DNA of 50,597 nucleotides from Flavobacteriales bacterium (GTDB taxonomy: Bacteria > Bacteroidota > Bacteroidia > Flavobacteriales_C > GCA-002722245), in contig JAQXEE010000145.1 of the NCBI GenBank assembly GCA_029251005.1, positions 1 to 50,597 of the forward strand, written 5' to 3'. The notes below the pieces were generated by a model that saw only the letters and a list, made by a program, of their open reading frames with translations, did no database searches and was not told the origin of the DNA. How positions within the stretch are numbered: position 1 is the first letter of the stretch; each line of letters begins with the position of its first letter. A program made the position numbers and the translations under genes. Shown here piece by piece: positions 38,101 through 45,372 of the stretch.

Positions 38101-38852
38101 TTTTACAAGAATATCTCATAACCAATCAAAAATCAAAAAGTTTAAAGTACCAAAGTGAGCAATTAACGCATATCGAAAAAATAGAAATAAGAGCAAAAGC
38201 CACAAAGGTTGAGAAAGAAGCTTTAGAAATTAAATTAAGAGTCAAACAAAATTATTTGCTAAGATTAGATAAAGAGCGGCAATTAAATATTTACCGTCAA
38301 AAATTAGCTGTATTACAAAAGCGATTAGAAAACCTAGATACTACCAAAGTCGATGATAAGGAAATAAATAAAGTATTGTTAATTCAGTATAGTCAAATTG
38401 AAAAGGCTATTACTTCTGTAAAGGAAGAGATGGATAAAATTTCTGGTGATATTATAACAAAAGAGAAAGAATACAATGCTGATATTCAATTAGCTCAAAG
38501 CGAAAGAATAAAATTTGGAGAAGAGGAGAATAAAAAAAATGAAGGCAAATTAAAAGCAACAGAGTTAGCTGTTGAGATTGAAAAATTAAAAGCGCTTTAT
38601 AAAAATTCTAACACAGGAAGTAAGCAAGCAGATATTTTAAGGGAAATAGAAGCTTTTCAACGTCAATTACCGGAAGGTATACACGAAGAGATTTTGTATG
38701 AAAATAATAGGACTATTAAGAAGTATATAGTTTGTAAAGGAGGGAACGTTGATATATTCAAAATGGTAATGTATAGTTGGGGAACAACTTATTACTTTAA
38801 AAATAAAGTAGCGATTACTAAAATGAGGTTTGATACAGAAACAAAGTATTGA
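32130..38852 (+). CDS. Giant exported Lys/Glu-rich coiled-coil protein
   Basis: This is a 2240-residue protein starting with GTG, with a signal peptide (FVVFVFCLSASLSSSNLYAQ region, cleavage near residue 28). Residues about 30-2130 are nearly all Lys, Glu, Ala, Leu, Arg, Gln with heptad-like spacing and hardly any Pro, Gly, Cys or aromatic residues, i.e. long helical coiled coil. The last ~90 residues differ: 'QLPEGIHEEILYENNRTIKKYIV' (in part), one Cys, then 'YSWGTTYYFKNKVAITKM', a small beta-rich cap. A (K/R/T)DS(L/I) tetrapeptide recurs seven times. Seven antisense ORFs over it are composition artefacts. No family name recognised; similar caps occur in other Bacteroidota exported proteins as far as I recall. 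It could be a periplasmic or surface filament. Confidence 0.75.
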   Translation: MRKISLKYFVVFVFCLSASLSSSNLYAQKSDPSLKAQIKARKEELKAKRKAKDIERKRDDLEYRKLLQQKEKAKKYRQQQLKKEAGLAKKYREQQEAKRQKDLLNKKKEERSKQQKIAEEQAEEQKRLAEEAKEVLREKAKEQKRIQDELNAQKDLDALEKRFKDEQEKADEIAIQKKKALEEKEKAIQKEQDDLEKKATLDQKKNEQYEKTKNNAQVEVDEIDLKNSKEKSTNEAQTEAQKKIKKIKEQRASAKIKVEMRIKKELQKKQLLDLRKRTENAIQNRKRLKDAANKRKKYDRERFKKELVKIKREIENRRDIDGFKRKALAKEQELKQKYQDKINKKNADQNAILTTKEQNVALIQEKMDKAARKRAELQKKLETERNSELAKEAKKLANAERLLAEEQKKDSDRQRKEDEDLINKLNKFKNIETAKKVKSQEKKNDKLAKLAEIARKKAAVAKKKAAFEEAQKIAFQKREEEKKKQAQEKAVIASEKARKDAEFADRMKKRAEKVEGLKAEADKLKRAIKKKKLEGKANRDKLNEEFLSGKDSLNTVKKQEVSKDQIEERERKEGSDFLSREQKKKLEQEELERKNKKLEREKELEIQKLANKEIQKHQKELEKKESVYADYQRKIEEKVNDSKENLKLVKEAEAKAEKLEKEKLTVKRKQLLEKESEAQKRKASLDKKIADKLKLKNELASKKESLRLKVQAEKDSLDQVDFLNKQQKDSLFAVNKLKKAKELARKLEEKAKIKALLAAEKLKIIKEKEAQENKIAEINSPLEEKKKALKESANKDKLKKRAEKVIAVKVAENSEKDKTTGVTNVKPSEAIASDPKKQKTALELEKEKIAKREIKRKKEQTEKLKEAARKKDLGLEQAQMEQLKRLANKRAEENKEAQKAKRKALKNQQKELKRGAKKRDAQMIADANKTIDKKADSLEEKVVKAAVIDEEKKQERVAEKKASRYDEVASELAKNNAQIEKQEKEKTAKEEKKLKILQDKDAIRRAKLKARLKLNENVQENETFKAKVIREFNEGKAVTGRKKKQKEFIIKEYQKEVKKKLEEQVKLAEKKLVEAERNAAIQKENLKGSTSSRNQMYAYSKKIKELEAQLKVEQESKALVEGGLNELNESGLTGNNVEVERNEKETKIKERELKIKEIEKELDRLRELHKKSKNKYYASKAKNKAKKDAGLENVKEKLEAAKLKRDFAKLETPEQRNSRLKIEGEKRKLLAKKRKQRLKLERKKAKLEAQRRAFKIAEKEALISEKVKLIRKTQKRQDLILKDKAQAELKAENETAAFRKDSIRNANKLLVEKLKREKAQKQRIDELVKLEDRARIDAKLSSEALSKDVKNKLLKERARLSGELDKIETERNAELKKNNREKIKKKIRNAKGEKVSIARDSLKRILEEKSEVEWQKIAKKEKMLLAKSKAKKQALKQVKKAIIEKQKESGKVTDDEKLKQEKEKYLKEKKRLEETLTAANKKVENKDKILDVDYALKMKDLKKKAKLKEIRAKAKKYKKEEKLKSKALNSKKLSKDEIRIMELREEIKLLGKDIGSTREGLKNAKNELKAIKEKGDVGDAIKENVLNRRVSKYSAKVKTLLEDLKHKQEELDKLIGAKNNKGAVASKEKTEDLLRKFQASEKRKELLEKRKQRVKNAALKAKSAKNQTEQTKNDREDRLDQIAKDQKKELRDEIKAAKEARKKKRKEFLVEQERLEAELNALADKEALEEGLEREVEDRKEALERIQSKLLKKLNKIDKKEKDDKEFEALVLEELKEKKETEEKRRREQRYLEKKKIENQEKAKIAKNKKKNTDDEVYFNAEAQKRKVYTDSIRKINAVSVDEWTRLSVDARKKKESRRKDKKKNELAKELRRRELKDQRKVEAVKRKELDAANIELAAELKRKAALDRKINAAKRTIEALAIRKEAKALLEAKLSNQRNVEVRLKDSLKFEAQKLAERLVPIKSGIETIERSKIDLEGDILDLKTRELPILQEYLITNQKSKSLKYQSEQLTHIEKIEIRAKATKVEKEALEIKLRVKQNYLLRLDKERQLNIYRQKLAVLQKRLENLDTTKVDDKEINKVLLIQYSQIEKAITSVKEEMDKISGDIITKEKEYNADIQLAQSERIKFGEEENKKNEGKLKATELAVEIEKLKALYKNSNTGSKQADILREIEAFQRQLPEGIHEEILYENNRTIKKYIVCKGGNVDIFKMVMYSWGTTYYFKNKVAITKMRFDTETKY

Positions 38853-39233
38853 TTTACATCGTGCAGTATGATTTATGTAAGCATCGATCTAAAGTAATAT
38901 TTATGAAAAATTGAATCATATTTTATCATTATTTGGTTTTGTACGAATCTTTACTTCTACATGAAGAGTCCAACGAATACAAAACGAATCGAATAGATTT
39001 CTTTTGAAAATACTCCACAATAGAACTAAATTTTCTCACAATTTTTTTATTCGTTAAAGCTTTGTAACCAAGGTAAGAATTGTGTGTTTTTAAATATATC
39101 CTTTATCGCTTAAAAAGTTAACATAAACGGAAGTGAAGATGTTGTTTTAAAAATTGAAACGGCTAATAAAGTAATAAGCGGATCAGCAGTATTTAGGAAT
39201 GCAAGATTTTTTCTGTTTTTTAAGCTAACTATT
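38853..39233 (+). other. Intergenic region without a recognised gene
   Basis: 381 bases between the giant coiled-coil gene (plus) and the MORN gene (minus), both ending here. There is no strong hairpin terminator. A short inverted pair TTTACAT/ATGTAA occurs just after the first stop (about 38854-38882). From 39117 an open plus frame without a start codon reads VNINGSEDVVLKIETAN..., which looks protein-like but is only about 45 codons and runs into the MORN gene end. Confidence 0.5.
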
Positions 39234-40964
39234 TCACTTAACCTTGTTGTCTAATTTATATTTCACTTTCTTAACAAGCTTTCCATTCTTATCATAAAAC
39301 CTAGAGTAACCCTCCTTTCTCCCATTTTGGTAATTGATTTTACTCTGTACATTTCCATTGCTATAATAAGTAGTAAAAAGTCCAGAGAGCCTTCCGTTTG
39401 AATAATTTATTTTTTGAAACGGTATGTCTGTACCATCAAAATAAACAGTCCATAAACCGTTTTTTACTGACTTCTTTAGTTCTTTTCTAAACTCTCTCAA
39501 GGCATCTCTTTTGAATCGAACTGTATCTTTTTCAGTCTTAACAAGCCTGTATTGACCTTTTTCCCTAATGAATAACCCTTGATCATGATAAACTTCATAA
39601 GGACCATCTAAAAGCCCTTCGCTATAAGTGCTTTTAATTCCAGATCTTCCGTTTGTATAAAATTTAGTATAAGTGCCGTGTTTAACGCCAAGGCTATAGT
39701 TTGCTATGAATTTCTGGTTTCCGTTGTCGTAAAAACCTTCCCATTTTTTATCCATAATACCCATCGAGAAGCTTCCTTTTTCATTCACTTTTCCACTTGG
39801 GTACCATGAAGTCCAAATTCCATTTTCTTTATCGTCTTTGAATTTGCCTTCATGATCTTTTTGTCCACTTTCAAAATAAACAGACCATAAGCCATTTCGT
39901 TTGTCTTTTTTGAAATTTGCAATTCTTAATTTTTTTCCTGATTCATATAAGTACTCCCATTTCCCGTCTTTAAGCCCTTTTTTATAAAAAGCGGTATGCT
40001 CAGTCTTTTCAGTTCCAGGAAAATTATACTTCCATTTGCCCTCCCTTAAACCATTTTTGAAATTTCCTTTAATTCTAACTTGACCTTTATTGTACCAGAC
40101 CCATGTACTATCTTCTGTACCCATTTTGAAATAACCCTCACTCTCTTTAGTACCATCCAAATTGTAAGCAAACCATTTCCCGTTTTCAATTCCATCTATG
40201 TATTGAGTACTGTCCTTAATTTGGCCGTTGGTATAAAACACACGATGTTTTCCACTTTTCTTACCTTGATTAAATTCACTTTTATACCAAAGGTTTCCGT
40301 TTTCGTACCATTTTGTTATTTCGCCATGTACTTTTCCGTTTAAGTAAATCAATTTACCTTTTGGTGCCCCATTGTCATAAAACTCCATTAATTCTCCTTT
40401 TCCTTTAGATACTGTTTGATATCCTTTTTTGTTCCAAGCATTTAGTATACTATCATATCCATTCGTGAAATATGCTTCTTTGAATTTTTCACCGGTCACA
40501 TACCAGTAAGTAAATGAGCTGTCTTTTTTTTCTTTTTTATAAAATCCTTCCCATTCTTTTGTCCCGTTTTCGAAATAAGATATCCATTTGCCTGTTCTTA
40601 AATCGTTACTATAATCACCTTGTAGTTTTATGTTTTTATTAGAGTACCAACTGGTGTATTTTCCATTTCTTTTTCCAGCTTTAAATATTCCCTCATCTTT
40701 TTTATCTCCGTTTTTGTAATAATAAGATACAATACCGTGCAGTCGTCCAACGTTGTAATTAGCTATTTGTTTTAGATTTCCGTTTTGATACCAAAAAGTC
40801 CATTTACCGTGTTCTTTTCCATTAATGTACTTTCCTTCCGCTTCTTTTTTTCCGTTAGGGTACTTGTTTATAATGTACTCTGTTGCAGCTTGCTCGTTAG
40901 TTTGGGACTGTCCAAAAAGAGAAAAGCTTAAAATTGAAAAGGTGATTAAATAAAAAAGTCTCAT
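39234..40964 (-). CDS. Secreted MORN_2 repeat protein
   Basis: This 576-residue protein has a signal peptide (MRLFYLITFSILSFSLFGQ) and about twenty tandem repeats of roughly 22-24 residues. The pattern is 'Y.NG...G.W..WY.NG.....', as in 'YINGKEHGKWTFWYQNGN', 'FKAGKRNGKYTSWYSNKN' and 'YSLGVKHGTYTKFYTNGR'. This is the MORN_2 (YwqK-type) beta-hairpin family, which forms a long flat beta-solenoid. The repeats run from about residue 30 to the C-terminus. There is no sorting domain, so it may be periplasmic or on the outer membrane. It is convergent to the giant coiled-coil gene and divergent from gldN. Function of such long MORN_2 proteins is unknown. Confidence 0.85.
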   Translation of the reverse strand: MRLFYLITFSILSFSLFGQSQTNEQAATEYIINKYPNGKKEAEGKYINGKEHGKWTFWYQNGNLKQIANYNVGRLHGIVSYYYKNGDKKDEGIFKAGKRNGKYTSWYSNKNIKLQGDYSNDLRTGKWISYFENGTKEWEGFYKKEKKDSSFTYWYVTGEKFKEAYFTNGYDSILNAWNKKGYQTVSKGKGELMEFYDNGAPKGKLIYLNGKVHGEITKWYENGNLWYKSEFNQGKKSGKHRVFYTNGQIKDSTQYIDGIENGKWFAYNLDGTKESEGYFKMGTEDSTWVWYNKGQVRIKGNFKNGLREGKWKYNFPGTEKTEHTAFYKKGLKDGKWEYLYESGKKLRIANFKKDKRNGLWSVYFESGQKDHEGKFKDDKENGIWTSWYPSGKVNEKGSFSMGIMDKKWEGFYDNGNQKFIANYSLGVKHGTYTKFYTNGRSGIKSTYSEGLLDGPYEVYHDQGLFIREKGQYRLVKTEKDTVRFKRDALREFRKELKKSVKNGLWTVYFDGTDIPFQKINYSNGRLSGLFTTYYSNGNVQSKINYQNGRKEGYSRFYDKNGKLVKKVKYKLDNKVK

Positions 40965-41174
40965 AAAATTTAAGTTATGGTACCAAAATAACTCGAATTA
41001 TTCTGAATAGTCACTTTGTGATCGTTAAATTTTTAACAGTTTAAATTGGATAGAGTTGTTCAAGTTGAAAAAAAACTTGTTATTTATCAGGTTTTACCTT
41101 ATCCGATGTCTTTTTTTTGTAATTCCCGTTTTCTGAAACTTAGTTTTTTTGTTACGAAACAGCATTGTTTAATT

Positions 41175-42020
41175 ATGAAAATAAAAATCATGAGGAACTT
41201 ATACTTTTTCTTATTTATTTTAACCTTCGGTTGTATTTCTGCACAAACCGTTTCTCCAACCGTTTTAGACGGTGTATATATTCGAGAAAATAATTTCCAA
41301 AAAAAACCTACGGCCTACAATTTTGAAAGTGAAGCTAAACTTATGTGGAGTAAAAGGGTTTGGAGAGTGTTGGATTTAAGAGAAAAGATTAACCACCCAT
41401 TTTATTACCCAATACAGCCCACTCGAAGTATGCGTAATTTAGTAACCGTAATTCGCGAAAGTCTGTGTGCTGGAGAATTATCTGCATATGATGTAATGAG
41501 TGATGAGTTTTTATATTTACAAAATTCGGTAGAAGCTTGTAAATTGGGTGAAAAAGTAGATACTATTTTTCAGACCGATGAAAGCGGAAATTTGGTGCCA
41601 ATTCCTATAAATGATCCTTTTCCAACCGAAAATGTTCGTCGATTTAGAATAAAAGAAGATTGGTTTTTTGATAATTCAAGAGGAGTGATGGAAGCACGGG
41701 TGATTGGGATTTGTCCAATAGAGGAAGCTTTTGATGAGTTGGGAGAATATAAAGGAGAACGGCCTTTGTATTGGATTTACATGCCAGAGTTAAGACTTAC
41801 AATAGCTACTGCTCCTGTACCTAACCCACATAATGATGCAAAAAGAAGAACGTATGATGATTTGTTTAATAAAAGATGTTTTAGTAGCTACATATATCAG
41901 GAGTCGAATGTTTATGGACGCAAAATATCTGATTATAAACAAGGTTTAGCTTTGTTACTAGAGGGTAAAAAGATAGAACACGAAATATTTACATTTGAGC
42001 AGGATTTGTGGGAATATTAG
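41175..42020 (+). CDS. gldN: GldN/PorN family T9SS protein
   Basis: With the start at 41175 the protein has 281 residues and a signal peptide (MRNLYFFLFILTFGCISAQ within it; ATG at 41190 is an alternative). The first 43 residues of the ORF track version are unlikely to be translated. The family is clear from 'VLDGVYIRENNFQKKP', 'MWSKRVWRVLDLREKINHPFYYP' (in parts), 'AYDVMSDEFL', 'FRIKEDWFFDNSRGVMEARVIGI' and 'RRTYDDLFNKRCFSSYIY'. GldN/PorN is a periplasmic ring component of the T9SS with GldK/PorK. Here it stands alone, without gldKLM, so it may be the only copy displaced or a paralogue like GldO. It lies next to a MORN protein and the giant coiled coil. Confidence 0.9.
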   Translation: MKIKIMRNLYFFLFILTFGCISAQTVSPTVLDGVYIRENNFQKKPTAYNFESEAKLMWSKRVWRVLDLREKINHPFYYPIQPTRSMRNLVTVIRESLCAGELSAYDVMSDEFLYLQNSVEACKLGEKVDTIFQTDESGNLVPIPINDPFPTENVRRFRIKEDWFFDNSRGVMEARVIGICPIEEAFDELGEYKGERPLYWIYMPELRLTIATAPVPNPHNDAKRRTYDDLFNKRCFSSYIYQESNVYGRKISDYKQGLALLLEGKKIEHEIFTFEQDLWEY

Positions 42021-42160
42021 AGAATTACGTTTCTTCGTGATCATGTTATAAGTATTCATTACTCATATTTTTAAAATAGAGTTTTTACAAGGGGTTAGGC
42101 ATTGAAAAATTTCTTCAATTCAAAAAATATAGGCATATTTGCAACCTAATTTTTAAGAAT

Positions 42161-42778
42161 ATGGCGAAGAAATTAATTTCAAAACCACATCCGTGGCATG
42201 GTATTCCTATTGGAAAAGACGCTCCAAGCAAAGTTACTGCATTTATTGAAATGGTACCATCCGATACCTGTAAGTACGAAATAGATAAAGAAACTGGGTA
42301 TTTGATGATTGATCGTCCTCAAAAATTTTCTAACATAATTCCTGCTTTATATGGTTTTGTTCCGAAAACGTATTGTGGCCCAAAAACAGCAAAGTTTTGT
42401 AGTGAAAAAATTAATAGAAAAGTTGCGGGTGATTGTGATCCATTAGATATTTGTGTTTTTACTGAAAGAGAAATTACACACGGAAATATTTTAGTTGAAG
42501 CCAAAGTTATCGGTGGTATGAGAATGATTGATGGGGGTGAAGCAGATGACAAAATCATCGCTGTTTTAGCTCAGGATGAGGTTTATGACTTTGATGATAT
42601 AAAAGATGCTCCGTTAAGATTAATTAATAGATTAAAGCATTATTTTTTAACATACAAGCAGATTCCTGGTGAAGAAGCTCCCAAATGTGAGATTACACAT
42701 GTTTATGGTGCTGAAGAAGCTAAGAAAGTTATAGAGCTGAGTGTTGAAGATTACAATGATTTATACCCAGATGATTAA
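42161..42778 (+). CDS. ppa: Inorganic pyrophosphatase (family I)
   Basis: This 205-residue soluble enzyme hydrolyses pyrophosphate to two phosphates. The family I signature is seen in 'AGDCDPLDICVF' (about 89-100), which supplies the catalytic Asp residues, and in 'YGFVPKTYCG' and 'GGMRMIDGGEADDKIIAVL' (about 118-136), with 'RLINRLKHYFLTYK' near the C-terminus. The N-terminal 'HPWHGIPIG' and overall length match the long group of Bacteroidota PPases. It is monocistronic and followed by a strong terminator. Confidence 0.95.
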   Translation: MAKKLISKPHPWHGIPIGKDAPSKVTAFIEMVPSDTCKYEIDKETGYLMIDRPQKFSNIIPALYGFVPKTYCGPKTAKFCSEKINRKVAGDCDPLDICVFTEREITHGNILVEAKVIGGMRMIDGGEADDKIIAVLAQDEVYDFDDIKDAPLRLINRLKHYFLTYKQIPGEEAPKCEITHVYGAEEAKKVIELSVEDYNDLYPDD

Positions 42779-42798
42779 TTCATCCAAAATAGTATTGG

Positions 42799-42830
42799 AA
42801 CCGCTTAGAGAGATCTAAGCGGTTTTTTTT
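42799..42830 (+). terminator. Strong terminator after ppa
   Basis: AACCGCTTAGA and TCTAAGCGGTT form a perfect 11-bp stem with a GAGA loop followed by eight T (two T are in the stem). It closes ppa. Confidence 0.92.
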
Positions 42831-42971
42831 CTTTATTTTTGATGCATTTTAAACTAAATGATGTTTTTATGCGCTAATTAAGATTGCAAATTAAAGAGTA
42901 ATATGACTTTTAATAAGCTAATTTTTCAATAAAGGGTAGATTAACAAAAATAGCCTTCCAGTATTATTTAA

Positions 42972-44000
42972 TTAGATTTTTTTTATATTCTCAGATCGTC
43001 CTTTCCTAAATACTTTATTACTTACATGCTGACCTTTACGAAGCTTTTTTTGTTCTTCTTCAGGTAGTATAACAACTGATTTACATTCGTCAGAGCAGGT
43101 ATTAAGCATTTCTTTTTTACAGGAGTCACACTGAATGAAAAGTAAGTGGCAAGCCTTATTTGAACAGTTAGTATGTATGTCTGCTGGCTTTCCACATTGA
43201 TGACAATTAGAAACTACGTCTTTAGAAATTCTTTCAGCCCTTCTTTCATCAAAAACAAAGTTTTTACCTAAGAACTTGTTTTCTAATTTATCTTCCTTAA
43301 CTTGACGAGTATACTCAATAATCCCACCCTCTAATTGATAAACATTTTTAAAACCTTTGTGCTTGTAGTAGGCACTCGCTTTTTCACAACGAATACCACC
43401 AGTACAGTACATTACTAAGTTTTTATCTTCTTTGTGCTCTTTTAAGTCCTCTTCAATAACGTCAAGAGAATCTCTAAATGTATCAACGTCAGGAGTAATT
43501 GCATTTTTAAAATGGCCAATTTCACTTTCGTAATGATTTCTCATATCAACCAAAACAGTGTTCTCGTCTTCAATGATTTCATTGAAATCACGTGCCTTTA
43601 AATGCACACCAATATCTGTAACATCAAATGAATTGTCTTTCAATCCATCAGCTACAATCTTATTTCTTACTTTAATTTTGTTTTTCAGGAACGAAAATGA
43701 ATCCTGCTCAATTGCAACATTTAATCTTATTCCATTCATAAAGTCATAAGTATATAAATGTGCTCTAAATGCCTCGATTTTTTTTGCAGGAAGTGAAATT
43801 TGAGCATTAATTCCTTCGGTAGCTACATAAGTTCTACCTAAAACGCCATGTTTAGCCCATTCAATAAATAATTCATCTCTAAAATTCTGAGGGTCTTTAA
43901 TGTGCGCATATTGATAGAAAGAAAGTGTCAATCGGTCTTCTCCAGCATCGGTAATTAATTTCCTTCTTTCTTCAGCGCTTAAAGTATTGTACAGTTGCAT
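42972..44000 (-). CDS. trhO: tRNA uridine(34) hydroxylase (rhodanese-like, TrhO/YceA)
   Basis: This 342-residue protein has an N-terminal ferredoxin-like/acylphosphatase-type domain ('GRTYVATEGINAQISLP', about 51-67), a rhodanese domain with the active loop 'VMYCTGGIRCEKASAYYK' (about 195-212), and a C-terminal cysteine-rich tail of C-x2-C and C-x2-C/C-x3-C pairs ('NCHQCGKP', 'QCDSCKKEMLNTCSDEC', about 260-304) likely to bind zinc. TrhO forms ho5U34 in tRNAs, which is the precursor of cmo5U/mo5U. Length is typical. It is monocistronic and divergent from the ABC operon, with a hairpin in between. Confidence 0.93.
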   Translation of the reverse strand: MQLYNTLSAEERRKLITDAGEDRLTLSFYQYAHIKDPQNFRDELFIEWAKHGVLGRTYVATEGINAQISLPAKKIEAFRAHLYTYDFMNGIRLNVAIEQDSFSFLKNKIKVRNKIVADGLKDNSFDVTDIGVHLKARDFNEIIEDENTVLVDMRNHYESEIGHFKNAITPDVDTFRDSLDVIEEDLKEHKEDKNLVMYCTGGIRCEKASAYYKHKGFKNVYQLEGGIIEYTRQVKEDKLENKFLGKNFVFDERRAERISKDVVSNCHQCGKPADIHTNCSNKACHLLFIQCDSCKKEMLNTCSDECKSVVILPEEEQKKLRKGQHVSNKVFRKGRSENIKKI

Positions 44001-44045
44001 GCTATATCAATTTTAAGTTTGAACCATAAAGATACAAGATTTTGA

Positions 44046-44074
44046 GAAATGGTGTTTTTTTAAAACACCATTTC
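44046..44074. repeat. Perfect 13-bp inverted repeat in a divergent promoter region
   Basis: GAAATGGTGTTTT and AAAACACCATTTC flank a TTT loop. It lies between the divergent starts of trhO and the ABC transporter operon, so it cannot be the terminator of either. It is a candidate operator or 5' UTR hairpin for one of the two directions. Confidence 0.6.
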
Positions 44075-44160
44075 TAATGGTTTTACTGCCATTTATCATT
44101 TTAATTTAAACTTTAAACTATTTCCTTTGTAATCGTACATTAAATTCTTTTCCTTTAAGT

Positions 44161-45372
44161 ATGCTTTTAAGATTAGCTTGGAGAAATATATGGCGTAACA
44201 AAAGACGAACGTTGATAACGCTAGGTATGATCCAGTTTGCTGTTGTATTAGCAACCTTAATGGCAACCATCCGCGATGGAATAATGAATATTCAAGTGGA
44301 GAATGTAGTTGGTGGTTATCAAGGATATGCTGCAATTAACGATACGGGCTATGTTGAAGAACCTTCAATAGATTATACAGTTCCTTATAATGATTCTGTT
44401 CAATCTTTTTTAAAAAGTAAAAACCTTATAAAGTCGTACTCTCCCCGAATTATAGGTGGAGGGATAATTACAATTGGTGAAAAATTTAAAATAGGTAGAG
44501 TTGTTGGAGTAAACCCCGAATTAGAAGATAGTTTAACTCATTTTTCTAAGAGTTTAGTAAAAGGAAGAGTACTTCATTCAAGTGGAGAAGTTGTCCTAGG
44601 ACTAGGACTTGCCGAAAGATTAAAAGCAGACATTGATAGTGTTGTTTTTATAACCGGAATGGGTTACCAAGGAAACACAGCTAACTTAATGTTGAAGGTA
44701 GTCGGGATAATGAAATTATCCAATATTCAGGAAAATAAACGTTTGGCGTTCGTAACACTTGAGGAAGCTAGAGAGGGCTTTGCTTTATATGATGGTGTTA
44801 ATCAAATTGTACTAGGTTTAAGAGACAATACGAAAGCAAAGCAGTCGGTTAAAGAATTAAAAAAGCAATTTACAGATCCTGTTCAAATTTATTCTTGGAA
44901 CGAATTAAATGTGCCACTTTACATGCTTGTAGAAGTAAATGACGCCTTAAATATTATCGTTTCAGCGATGTTATACTTCATTATTTCTTTTGGATTATTT
45001 GGAACAATTTTAATGATGTTGGCTGAGCGAAAAAGAGAATTTGGTATGTTGATCGCCATTGGTATGAAAAAATCTAAACTATCCTATATTACCTATTTAG
45101 AAAATACATTTATGGCTGTTTTTGGAACTGCCTTAGGATTTGTTATAGCAATTCCTGTGGTATATTACTTAAACCAAAACCCAATTACACTTACTGGACG
45201 AAATGCTGAAGATATTGCTAAGTTTGGTTTTGAGCCTTTGGTGAAGACTTCCATGAACTTTAATATATTTATGTGGCAGGCGATTTCTGTTTTAGGAATC
45301 TCATTATTTTTTAGTTTGTATCCAATTTTAAAAATTCGTTCCATGAACGAGAATAAAGCCATGAAAGGATGA
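44161..45372 (+). CDS. ABC transporter permease, MacB/FtsX (LolC/E-like) family
   Basis: This 403-residue permease has the MacB/FtsX layout: a short cytoplasmic 'LAWRNIWRNKRRT' start, TM1 (about 17-37), a long periplasmic MacB-type domain (about 40-265) and three C-terminal helices (about 272-292, 320-340, 372-392) with 'AERKREFGMLIAIGMKKSKL' between the first two, the coupling helix that contacts the ATPase. It ends in the ATGA overlap with the second permease. With LolD-like ATPase downstream the set resembles LolCDE (lipoprotein release) or MacB-type exporters; which is not decidable by eye. Confidence 0.88.
   Translation: MLLRLAWRNIWRNKRRTLITLGMIQFAVVLATLMATIRDGIMNIQVENVVGGYQGYAAINDTGYVEEPSIDYTVPYNDSVQSFLKSKNLIKSYSPRIIGGGIITIGEKFKIGRVVGVNPELEDSLTHFSKSLVKGRVLHSSGEVVLGLGLAERLKADIDSVVFITGMGYQGNTANLMLKVVGIMKLSNIQENKRLAFVTLEEAREGFALYDGVNQIVLGLRDNTKAKQSVKELKKQFTDPVQIYSWNELNVPLYMLVEVNDALNIIVSAMLYFIISFGLFGTILMMLAERKREFGMLIAIGMKKSKLSYITYLENTFMAVFGTALGFVIAIPVVYYLNQNPITLTGRNAEDIAKFGFEPLVKTSMNFNIFMWQAISVLGISLFFSLYPILKIRSMNENKAMKG

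Noticed and set aside
44096-44335. 79-aa minus ORF overlapping the first permease
   Set aside because: Shadow of the permease gene start; no signal.
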